Positions 46,951-57,238 of a stretch of 64,000 nucleotides of DNA are shown here, piece by piece. The stretch comes from Piper betle (taxonomy: Eukaryota > Streptophyta > Magnoliopsida > Piperales > Piperaceae). The stretch covers positions 146,374 to 210,373 of the forward strand of contig JAURVB010003045.1 in assembly GCA_033002965.1 (NCBI GenBank), in the 5' to 3' direction. The notes below the pieces were generated by a model. It made no database searches, was not told the origin of the DNA, and saw only the letters and a program-made list of their open reading frames with translations. The first letter of the stretch is position 1, and each line of letters begins with the position of its first letter. A program made the translations under genes and the position numbers.

Positions 46951-48730
46951 TCACATTTGTCGCATCTTCCAGTGCTTCAGCAATCGTGGCTGTCGTCCAT
47001 CCCAGCTGTCCATGGTGGTACCGAGAAGGACGGTCCTGCTGGTGGTGTTGTTTGCATTCTGCTCTGATCCAAGGCCTGGTGTTCTTGTCCTGTCATGATA
47101 GCTACAAGTCCTCTCTGCTGCTATCTCAGTGGCTGTCGGTCTCCGCCTCTCTGGCCTTGACCTTGACCTTGCTGACCTCTCTGCTGTGGTTGTTGCTGGG
47201 GAGCTGGGAGTGTAAGTCTCTGCAGAGGTGCTGGGAGTGTCACCTGTTGGGTCTGGCCAGTTGGACAAGTTGCGGCTCTATGCCCTAGTTGACCGCAACT
47301 ATAGCATACGTTTGTGCCTACACTGCACTCTGCAGCTCTATGTCCTCGCTGACCGCATCTATAGCATGCGTCTGTGCCTGCTCTGCACTCACCTCCATGA
47401 CGACGTCGACAATTCTGACAGAAGGGTGCTCTATAGCCCTGAACTTGGGCATCCATAGCCCTCATGGCAACTGGTGCATCTAACCGATGTCTCTATTGTT
47501 CTCCCTGCTCTGGCTGATACGGCCTTGAATGTTGCTGCCTCTGGTCAACATCCCGGCGAGGTCTAGCAGCTATAACTCATTCTGCCTCGCCTACAGCTCT
47601 CACAACATCACCGAAAGTAGCGAACTTCCTATCCAAATAGGCCATCCTAATCTCATGATGGAGGCCTTCATAGAAGCGCTCTATTCTTCTTCCTTCGGTC
47701 GGAACCAAATCTGGTGCAAATCTCTCCAAGGCTCTAAACCTCGTCTCATATTGTACCACTGTCATAGGTCCTTGCCTCAACATCTGGAACTCATGTTCCT
47801 TCCTTTTCCTAACATCTGGTGGAAAGTACTTTCCATCGAATTCCACTCTGAATTCCTCCCAAGTGATGTCCTGAGGCTGGCGATGAGCAAATACAGAATT
47901 CTGCACCGAACTCCACCATATCCTCGCTTCGTCTTGGAATGCTCCTGTGACGACGCGTACTTTGTGTTCTATAGGGCATGCCATACTATCAAACACTCAT
48001 ATGGCCGACGATATCCATAGGAATGCCTCCTCCGCATCCAACTTCCCAAAGAAAGGTCGTCCGCCATTCTTCACGAACCTCTCATATTGCCACAGTTCCA
48101 AACTCCTTGCGACTATAGATCTGTTTGATCCCTCTCCTTGCTCATATCGGGGAAACTATGGTCCTGTACCAACTGGTACACTGTCACCTTCAACTGCTCC
48201 CTCCCCCAGCAGTCTGCCCACTACCTGCTATCGCGGGTCCACTGACATCCTGTCTCATCCTTGCCTGAAGTGGGGCAACCAGAGGAGCTGTTGTGGGGGT
48301 AGCTCCCTGTTGCAGCGGTGGAGGAGGAGGCGGCAGTAGAGGGCCCACGGGTGCTACTGGCTCTCCTTGCGCCTCTTGATCCACTGGCTGGTCTCTTCTC
48401 TGCTCTAGCCACTGATAGAGCTATTTGTCTGAGCTCTCTCCTAAATTCCTCCTGATTTTGCTGCATTTGCGTCTGAACCTCAACTAGCCTAGCTATCGCA
48501 GCATCCCTTTCTTGTCGACTACTCCCACTGTGGTGACTGTCACGTCGACTGTCTCGACGATGGTTCTCCGTACAACGACTAGCTGATACCGGTACACTCA
48601 TCTCTACTGGTGGCATGGTGGTCCTAGGTCGACTGGAAGTTGTGTCGCTGTGACCATGGTTGGGGCTGTCCTGCCTGGGCATGGGAGGAGATGGACTCCT
48701 GATCTGTGTCCGACGGGTCTGTGTGACCAT
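46951..48730 (-). pseudogene. Gag of the TR-GAG element, interrupted
   Basis: The N-terminus (48730-48221) starts MVTQTRRTQIRSPSPPMPRQ, is Ser/Arg-rich, and has a short coiled-coil-like stretch (IARLVEVQTQMQQNQEEFRR). The gag core (47996-47577) has FDSMACPIEHKVRVVTGAFQ, ARIWWSSV, WEEFRVEFDGKYFPPDVRKR, EFQMLRQG and ERFAPDLV, the retrotransposon gag domain. The C-terminal stretch (47465-47121) has three cysteine knuckles: a partial CQNCRRRHGGEC, then CYRCGQRGHRAAEC and CYSCGQLGHRAATC, followed by a Q/G-rich tail. The N-terminal part is in a different frame from the core, and at least two stops separate core from knuckles. The role would be RNA packaging in virus-like particles in the cytoplasm. 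This copy cannot make a full-length Gag. Confidence 0.9.
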
Positions 48731-48890
48731 CCTGCTAGTAGTTCCTGCTCTAGTCTACTCGCCTGTCACACTACCGATTTGTAAGGAAATCTACAATCAA
48801 AAACATTAAAACAGAAAAATACCTGTCGGAACAGCTCGGAGCAGCTTCGGCACACATGTAACCTGTAACGCATCTACCATCCTAATCACC

Positions 48891-49000
48891 AAGAGTTAGC
48901 TCTAGATACCACTTCTAGTATCAGAGAACATATGCCAAGAGTTGGTTCTGATACCACGTCTGGTATCAGAGAACTATGCCAAGAGTTGGCTCTTATACCA
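48891..49000 (-). other. Triplicated primer-binding region of the TR-GAG element
   Basis: Three units start AAGAGTT at 48891, 48937 and 48981, each followed by a tRNA-iMet-type site in reverse. On the minus strand these read TGGTATCTAGAGC, TGGTATCAGAACC and TGGTATAAGAGCC. The last lies next to the 5' LTR and is the positional primer site. It has one change from the TGGTATCAGAGC consensus. Units one and two also hold the inverted motif GGTATCAGAGAAC, so each can pair with its own site to form a hairpin. Confidence 0.88.
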
Positions 49001-49005
49001 TTAAT

Positions 49006-51861
49006 TGTAACACCCTGTTTCGGCTCACCCGTGAACCGACCCGGAAATGTCACCGGCGACCGAACCATTAGCTAATGTACTGGATTTGGTTAAGCCGACC
49101 CGGATCTGCCCTCGGCGTCTTAAGATGGGGATGCAACCATGAGATGCATGAATGGGAACAATTGGGTTCTAACGGAGTCCTACATGCATGTGATGATATG
49201 CAAGCAAAACAAAACCATTCAACAAGCAAGAAATTTAAATAAAAATTCATTAATATTTACGGAAAAACGGACAAAATCTCCCCTAAAAGTGCAATAGGGG
49301 CCAACCTGTCCACAACAAGGGTATATAAATATTTTATCAAAATACGATAAAACATAACAATCTACTATGGCATTCAGTCATTATCTCTTTCGTTTCATCT
49401 GAGCCGAGTCTGAACTCCAAGGCTCCCTACTCATTCACAATTATTCGCTCGTCTCATAAGAAGCACTTTATCAAGACAAAAACATTCTAATTATCATTCA
49501 CACAGCATTAACACACCATCATTATACATTACACGCGGCAGGTACATGTGTGCGCGGTTCCGTGCTGCTCCTCCGCAGTCCCAACAGCTTTCATCGCTCG
49601 CATTCCTCACCTACATATATATAGAAAAACCATCAATAACGAGTGTTACCGGCCCGGAAAATAACTAATATCAATCTGGCACAGGAGAGCAAACTCTCCT
49701 GTTGAATGAAAACCATATACTTCCTCAAGAACTCTCATCAGGGCACATATGGGAGTCGTCGCCCTCAGGTCGACAGCATCCCCCTTTCTTTCTCATTCTC
49801 ATACCTTAGCCATTTCTCTATCGCTTCTCGCATCAAATCTCATTCCTTTTCACCCTCTACACCTTCCATATTACTCCTGGCCTTGAGCACGAAGGCCGAG
49901 CACTCTCAGGCAGTCGCCTTTAGTACCCTTAGAAACCACAAGTCTAGACATGCGCTGCATTACAGTACCCGTGAACCTCCACACTTCTCTGGGTTTGAGG
50001 AACTCAAAGGTGGAGTTGTCAGGATCCCTCGGGAATGAAACGGCCCGCACACCATTCCAGAGCCCACTATCGACTCACACATGCCCGCTCGCGTAGCACG
50101 GTAGTCGGATTTCCCTCATTCAATCTCTTACTGAAAACGTGAAAACTATACATATATATATAGATCTAGGTTGGGATTTATACAATAGGCCCGAAGGCAT
50201 CGTGAGCTGGATCTGAAATTTGAAAACAAACTCTAGGGATCTCTTCCTTGAGTGTTATTAATCCAGAAAATCGTTGGCTAAATGGCCCGAGTTAAGTGGG
50301 ATCCGATAAAATGCCACTTAACTCATCCTACACATGATAAATCAAATACACAATAGAGTAGCGTAAAAACAGAGAACGAGTCCTAAACGGACCTGGTAGA
50401 AGCTCCAAGCGTGGCCTCGTGCCTAGGAGGCGAACTCCTACTCCGTACCTACACATCGAAACTAAAAACTAACGCCCCCTCATGATGCAGTCATACATCC
50501 TATATCACACATACATCCATCACGCATCAATCAACACACATCAACCTATATCAATTCTAGCAAATCTACTTAGGTTTGTCTGCATTAGATCATGATCATT
50601 ACCTAGTTACCCTAATTAGTTTCTTAGCCTCCATTTTTAACACCGCTCAATCAAACAAATTTCATATTTTATCCTTAATCAATTCTACATTTATATATAT
50701 AATCATAACATGCAATACACCAATCCTAGCATGCAATTCTAATAATCAATACTTTTAAATAATTAAGTTAAAATAAATTATACCTCATAGGGTTCGTGGC
50801 TTGAATTCGGCACCCTATGGTGTCCGAAGTTCGATAGGGTTCAATCGGAGGGATTCGGTGGAAGATCAGGTGATTTCCGACGAATTTGGGTGAATCCTGT
50901 TTTCTTGGTGACTTCTGGCGGTTTTCCGGTGACTGTCCCGGCGGATTTCCGGCAACTGTTTCGGTAGGGCAATCGGGGGTAAGGGTTAGCACGGGTTCGG
51001 CGAGCTCGTCCCAATGGTGGTGACGGCATGGGCGGCTACGGAGGCGATGACCACTGGCAGCGGCGTCGAGTTCGGTCGGGGCGGTCGGTCGCTCCGATCA
51101 GGCCCACGATCGGCTTCAACAGTGGCGCTAGGTAAGGCGGAAACGTCGGGGAGGTCAAGGTGGTGGTCGTCAGGGTCAAGGTGGCGGCGGCGTGGCCCGG
51201 ACCGTGGTGAATCGACAAGGAGGGGCTTCGCAGCTTGTGGGGCGATTCCGGCATCGTGGGGTGGGGCGGCACGACGACGGGACGACGGGGTGGGGCGGTG
51301 TTGATTGGTGGCAATGCGGCGTCGGCGACAGCGCCGGCGGCGACCACAGTGGGCGGCGAGGGTCTTTGGGAGGGGAAAGTGTCGGGAAAGGAGAAAAACA
51401 CTCCTAGTAGCAAACTCGTAAATAAGTATTGACTCGATTCCTAACTCGAGTCAAAATAATAACTAATTCGTAATAAATTATAAAAAAATCTAGAAAAATA
51501 TGAAAAAAATCCCATAAAATAAAACAAACACAATAACATCCAAATGACATGTTCTATAACTAATAACCCACCCAAATATAATCCAATGCGTCCTAATGCA
51601 TTATTTGGCCTAAAACTATTTCTATGATCAAACATATAATATGAAAAAAATACTGCATACTTTCTTATATTATGATAACTCATTTCTCACCATCTTCTCA
51701 ACGTTATCATCATATATTCAGGTACACTTGACTCTCATCGCTCATAACTCACAGCTGGCCTCGACTCAGCACGCGGTTCATGAAATTGACTCGACTCGAA
51801 CCAACGGTCAAACCAACTGGTTCGGTAACGTAAAACCTTGACTCGAGTCACGGGTTTTACA
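49006..51861 (-). repeat. 5' LTR of the TR-GAG element (LTR-A)
   Basis: Runs from TGTAACACCCTGTTTCGGCT to CACGGGTTTTACA. It is near-identical by eye to the left LTR. The GC-rich core (50790-51390) has several small indels against it. The reversed TATA region is near 50152. A full open frame is not conserved between the two cores. Confidence 0.95.
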
Positions 51862-52379
51862 TCTAGAGCCCACTTTGACAAACACACCCCCCATTTCAAG
51901 ATGTTGTTGTCATTTTTCTCCTGTCTCACTTCTCATTGGAAAACTTGAGAAAATCATATGAGGCATGAGAAGGGATTATATAATAGGCCTAAAGGTAACT
52001 TGTGGTGGATCTTGTTTTCGAAATCAAACTCAAGGGGTTTCATCCTCGAGGGTTATTAATCACAGAAGAAAAATACGTCGAAATAGCTCGTGTTAAATGG
52101 GGTTCGATAAAACAGCCACTTAACATGTCATGCGATCTAGAAATCAAATTAGCAATAGAATATAGCGATAAAAAGTTAGAAGAGTCCTAACGGAATTGTG
52201 GTCTAAGCTCTAAGCGTGACGTCTCATCTACGATTAGCTCGGACTCCGAAACTTACATCAAAGCCCACTGCTAAGTAAAATATTGACATCTCTATATGAT
52301 GCATACTGGTGGTGTGTGCTCGCATCATCAAGACATCCTAATAATAAAGACTGCTAAATAAACCTACAACTAAGCATAC

Positions 52380-52960
52380 AACATGCTAATCAAGACATAA
52401 TAAAGCAAATAACTAATAAAAAATAATAAATAAATAAATACATACACTCATGAATAAATAGATAAATAATAAATCATTAAAATAATCAATACTCTAATTA
52501 TAAAATAATAATAATAACATATACTATATAAATACACTACTAAATATGAGTAAATATCACATATACTCGTGTTAGTAAACATATAAATAATTAAATAAAT
52601 AAATACATAATCACTCAATAAATAAACAAATAAATAAACAAGTAGTCGATTTTGATTAATCATGAATAATAATAATATCATAGTCATCATAGTTATCCAA
52701 TTCAAAATACATAATTAAATACAGATAAATAATATCATACATGCAACGAACAAATAGATAATTAAATAAACAAATAAATAAATAAATACAACTTAATAAA
52801 TATGAATAAGATAAAAATTAATAAGTAAATATATCAATAATAATAATAAATCATCACATAAGCACTCATCATATAGACGAACATCTAAATAAAAAGAATG
52901 AATAATAATGAATAAATAAATGGATAAATATAATTAATCATAACATCAACACATGCTAAC
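52380..52960. repeat. AAATA/AATAA-rich low-complexity tract in LTR-O
   Basis: Long run of AAATAAATA-type repeats broken by AATCAT units. The same tract, reverse-complemented, occurs at about 62690-63170 in the other LTR-O copy, so it is a property of the LTR and not a local expansion. Confidence 0.85.
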
Positions 52961-53753
52961 TAATGTGAATATGCATCTAAACTAACGCAGTCTCAAATTA
53001 CCGAAAACGGTCGAAAAAAGTCAAAATGAGCTAAACCGGGTTAACTCACTGAATCAAACTGGGTCGGCCTGGTTAACTCGGTCGGTCAGGCTGGTTTTGG
53101 ACTGCTAGACACGAACATGGACACGGGCAAGCAGGTGGACACAAACGGATGAATAGGATTTGGGCACACGGGCAAGCTGATGCAAATGCAGGTATACGGG
53201 CCTGACCGGGTGGTTGGCCCCGTCGCTAGAAAACAAAGATGGTGGCACAGTTGGGGTAGTTGTTGCTTTGGATTGACAACCCTTATGATAAGGAAGATGA
53301 TGGTGGTGGTGATTGGTGGGGTCTGGCCACTAACTAGCCGGAAAATGGCTAGAAAAGGGGTCGAATTATGGCCATGGTGGTGATCATGGATGGTCTCAAA
53401 ATGAACGTCTCAGCAAGATGAACCTATCTGAGTGGTTCGATCGGCTAGAGGTGGGTCGTCAGCTCCAAAAAATGGCTCAAATGGGTGGCAACAGTAGCGG
53501 CAGTGGCGGAAACCAGCGAGGGTTATGACTCGATAGCTAACCACAAGGCAGTCATGGTGGTGCCAGTCCAGTGGCCGAGGGTGAGCCAAAGTGGCTGCGG
53601 CATTAGGGGTGTAAACTTTGAAAATTGTGGGAAATCTCTAGAAAATAACATGGGGAAGTTAGGGCTAACATGGACGGCTTAGATCTTGCCACGTCAAGAT
53701 TTGAACGTCCGACAACTCATGGCCTAGTAGGGCCCACCTATGGGCATATTCAA

Positions 53754-53789
53754 TATATATATATATATTATATATATATATATATATAT
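53754..53789. repeat. (TA)n microsatellite in LTR-O
   Basis: Nearly pure TA repeats. The equivalent place in the other LTR-O copy (about 61730-61742) has only a short ATATGTATATTA, so this tract expanded here. Confidence 0.88.
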
Positions 53790-54312
53790 GGATGAAAAGC
53801 TTGGATCAAGACCTTTCAAAGTCAAAACTGACTCAAGTCCTAAAAGTGACTCTATAGGCTGAAATTGAGGCAAGAAGGCTAAATGGGCCTCAAACCCTCA
53901 ACTCAATCGGGTGAAAGCCTGCGACTCAATCAAGCTGGGCCCATAGGGGCAAAATCTGATGATTCGAAATCCCTATGATGCAGGAAAATGAGATACCCTG
54001 AAAATCCCAAACGGATACTAAACATTTCAATGGCCTAAATCTAGGCCTACAACTCTAGCTAACCCATCAAAATCATTTTTATACCTTATGTATACAATGA
54101 TAATTCATGCTACTGTTGTAGCCTATCTCAAGCTAACATCTACATGTTAGGCATACTCGGCCATCATAATATGCTCATACGGCTATCTAGGCCTCATACT
54201 CATAACTAAAAATTGATTTGGCTCAAGCTCGCTCAAACCAACTTGATATGGCCTGAATCCATCAAAAATACAAGCAGGAAAACCCTAACCCGAAGCTGGG
54301 TTTTACATGCCA

Positions 54313-54860
54313 TGAGTCATATCACATTAATAGACCATACTATATGGTGGGTCATATTTATTAATTGTACATGCATTCTTGTACACATCTTTAATTCCCT
54401 ATACCAAGATTCATTGTCTTTTCATTTCCTTGTTTTCACATTTTGCATGAAAAATTTTGTCATTATAAACACACCCTTTTACCATGAATTACAAATTGTA
54501 TTACTATCGTCCAACCACCTTTTGTTGATTTTTCCCAACATTGACATCTGCCAAAATTCACTGGAATTTACCATCAAACTTAGTTGCACTTTGAGGTACC
54601 CATACATCAACTATACTTTTAAGTACATATGTCTCTCATTGAATCTATGGTATGCCATTATTTTTTAAGTATTATGTTATCTAATCCTCTTCTTTTTTCT
54701 GACATTTGATGAAAGTCTATAACTTTTGACCAGATCAGCAACCTTGATCTTGTTTACCTATAGTTTGGTTAAATCTTCTGTTTTGGTAACTCTTGCACTA
54801 TTGTTTTGTTAATTATTCTTTTTCATTCGTCCATGTTATATATTTGTTCATCTATTGTAA

Positions 54861-54899
<39 letters not shown>

Positions 54900-55315
54900 C
54901 AATTCATTTAAATTAATCTTGTCTTGTTTGATCACACATTCTCATGCATATATTATATAGATTGCGTTAGATGTTGAGTTGGATTCATTTATAGGTCGTG
55001 TGGTTCGAGCTCACCAGTAGATTACTTGGAGCTTGGTTTATGACTCACTTCTTAATTTACAGTTATCAGATGGGTAGGTTGTTTTATATCGTACGACGAG
55101 TTAAGTTGTGGTTTTATCACAACCCACTTAATTTGGGTCATCTAAACGTCATGTTTAATAACCCTCGAGGATGAGATCCCTTGAATTCTTTTCGAAAACC
55201 AAAAGATTCATCTCAAGTTTCCTTATTTTCAAATGTCTATTAATATTATTATTCCCTACCTAAGCATACTATTATTATATTATGTTTTCGCAATTTTGAA
55301 AGTAGGGAGATTGTT
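54313..55315 (+). repeat. Decayed LTR fragment in plus orientation
   Basis: From about 54960 it shares with the LTR-A/O lineage GGTTCGAGCTCACC, TTGGAGCTTGGTT, ACGACGAGTTAAGTTGTGGT and TTAATAACCCTCGAGGATGA. The part 54313-54860 is T-rich with a 151-codon open frame (54213-54668) that has no domain. A (TA)n tract lies at 54863-54898. Confidence 0.5.
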
Positions 55316-55319
55316 GGAG

Positions 55320-56525
55320 ATTGTTTTAGGTAAGTCCTACTGTGCTACCTGTTGAGGAGCCTAGTTGTTTCATTGTCAATGGGATCGACGCAATGCACTA
55401 CTTTCTATCTGATACTTTGTCAATGAGATTTGCTCTCGGTCTAGTAGCCACTAAAAAGATGCAAGCTGACCAATTCTTTGAGGGGCTGATGTACACTATT
55501 AAGTAGAGACTAGCCACTGTAAAATACAATACATTGGATGAAGTAGTTAGTGTAGCCTTAGAGATAAAAGAATCTATCAGACAAGAGAAAAGACTATTGG
55601 AAGGCAAAAATTTCTGGAAAGGAACACAAGTATAAGAAATAGATGGGGCATGATGAGAAGAAACCAAGGAAGGAGTCCAATATTTCCATGAGGGCGATAC
55701 AAGGTCATTGGGACGCACCAATTTGTGCTACTTATAAGCATCAACACTTTGGTGAATGCAAACTGGATCATACAGTGTTGTTTGGTGTGGGTACCTGAGA
55801 CATATGAAAATGGCATGCCCTCAACTTAACCAGTAACTCAACAATCTAACATTGTATGTTTTGGCTGTGGAGGTGTTGACCATTGGATCTTTATGCAAGC
55901 TTTATCTAGGATTTTATAAGAGTGATGATGGATTATTTCGATTGAATAATCAACTCTATGTTCCTCAAGTTCCAGATTTTCTTGATCTCCATAGTAATAT
56001 CCTTTTTGGAGTGCATGCTTCTAGAAGTGTTGTGCATCCTGGAGCTACAAAGATGTATCATGATGTGCAAAGAACATATTGATGGTCAGGTATGAAGAAA
56101 GATGTATTTGATTTTGTGCAAAAAGTGTCCAACTTGTCAGTAGATTAAGGTGGTGTACATGAGGCCAAGTAATACTTTGCAACCTCTATCAATACTAGAA
56201 TAGAAGTGAGAATGTATTGCCTATGATTTTGTCTCCGACATACCAAAGAACAGAAATCACCATGATGCTATTTGGGTAATTGTTGATAAATTGACCAAAT
56301 CTACTCATTTTATTTCCATTAGGATGAACTTCACATTAGAGAAATTGGCAAAGTTGTATATCTCAAAGATTGTGAGGTATCATGGAGTACTAAGAGAGAT
56401 AGTGTCAGATTGTGATTCGATATTTACTTCCAAATTTTGGAAAGCATTTTAGGAATCATGGGGTACTCAATTGTCGTTCGGTATTATTTTTCATCCACTA
56501 ATTGATTGACAATCTAAATACGAGT
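55320..56525 (+). pseudogene. Ty3/gypsy gag-to-integrase remnant
   Basis: The gag C-terminal part (55430-55800) reads KKMQADQFFEGLMYTIK, a stop, TLDEVVSVALEIKESIRQEK, and a decayed knuckle (YKHQHFGECKLDH, then HMKMACP). It then passes directly to the integrase zinc module at about 55970 (DLHSNILFGVHASRS, HPGATKMYHDVQRTY). The DDE core follows in shifting frames (WVIVDKLTKSTHFISIRM, VSDCDSIFTSKFWKAF, FHPLID), with a decayed SKYEYHI where the catalytic glutamate block should be. Protease, RT and RNase H are absent. Many stops are present. Confidence 0.85.
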
Positions 56526-57238
56526 ACCATATTCTGCGGCATATGTCATGACTGAGGTGTACTTGGCTTGCCTTTAGAGCTCAAAGGAGAGGATCATGGT
56601 GGAATTGGAGAGGATAGGACAAAGGGTGTTGCCCAATCAGCTACAAGTCACGCGCTAGTTTAGTTTCCCTTGGGTGTTGTGTGATTTTTCTTGTGGTATA
56701 CTATCTCCTTCTTCTTTTACTTTAGTATGAACAACTGATATGCCAGTTTGATATTATAAATATTTTATTTTGCAACCAATAATTTGTTGCATAACTTTTA
56801 CTGTCTTTTCTTCTTTAATATTTAAGTAGGTGGTCTACCTAAAGTGTCGTTGGACAGATACAGGGGATGCTAAAGCCTTCACATATACACATACTCCCAT
56901 CATGATGTTCTTGTGTTGTTTTATGGTGCTTTCCTATTTTATTTTGGCCATTAAACATCCCCCTTTTGGCTTAGTATACTAATGTAAAAGCCTCAAGTTT
57001 CGGGAACTTATATTTTTAATAATTTATAATATTTTGAATAATGTTTATATTTCCTTTGTTTTTTTTGGATTGTTGCGATTGTGGGTAGTGGTTGTCTTCC
57101 ATCTAAGATGCCAAGTAGGTTTAGATCTTAAGGGGTTTTGTGGGTATGGTCTTCTATGTAATTAATTTAAGAGGTAGCAATATTAAATAATATAACATTT
57201 CGGATTGGTTCAAGGATGAACGGGCATGGGATGTTACA
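56526..57238 (+). other. Non-coding, with a possible short LTR remnant
   Basis: Stretch 56983-57238 starts TGTAAAAGCC and ends GGGATGTTACA, the terminal motifs of LTR-A/O, but is only 256 bp and has unlike flanks (ACTAA and CCCAG). It may be a heavily deleted LTR. The part before it contains GGACAGATACAGGGGATGC, a phrase seen in gypsy LTRs. Confidence 0.4.

Larger units (their letters stand above)
43960..51861 (-). mobile_element. TR-GAG-type non-autonomous LTR retrotransposon (gag only)
   Basis: Two LTRs of 2882 bp (43960-46841) and 2856 bp (49006-51861) flank a 2164-bp interior. On the minus strand the primer-binding site adjoins the right LTR and the polypurine tract adjoins the left. The interior encodes gag only: no protease, RT, RNase H or integrase motif is present. 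The pol 3' tail motif survives (TTTTGAGGACGAAATTTTTA before the polypurine tract), so the unit probably arose from a full gypsy element by loss of pol. Flanks TCCAG (43955-43959) and TCTAG (51862-51866) are a target duplication with one change. It would rely on proteins of an autonomous relative. Confidence 0.9.
43226..54307 (-). mobile_element. Older solo LTR (LTR-O) split by the gag-only element
   Basis: The LTR starts TGTGACACCCC at 43226 and ends GGGTTTTACA at 54307. It is interrupted by the insertion at 43960-51861, so its own length is about 3.2 kb. The flanks are TGTCA (43221-43225) and TGCCA (54308-54312), a 5-bp duplication with one difference. Its left part is homologous to LTR-A (CAAGTCTAGACATGCACTGC, TTTGAGGAACTCAAATGTGA). 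Its right part has an AAATA-rich tract (52380-52960) and a degenerate core (53170-53650) that encodes nothing recognisable. Confidence 0.8.

Noticed and set aside
47529..48339. Plus-strand ORFs of 163 and 130 codons
   Set aside because: Antisense of the TR-GAG gag, whose minus-strand reading has the conserved gag core.
48891..49000. tRNA genes suggested by the iMet-like words
   Set aside because: Only the 3' end complement is present. No arms or full cloverleaf can be formed.
54213..54668. 151-codon plus-strand ORF
   Set aside because: Starts in LTR-O and runs across its end into T-rich DNA. Composition is Ile/Leu/Phe from AT bias and no domain is seen.
56983..57238. A 256-bp solo LTR or MITE with TG...CA ends
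   Set aside because: Flanks ACTAA and CCCAG do not match, and internal homology to LTR-A/O is weak. Kept only as a possible remnant.
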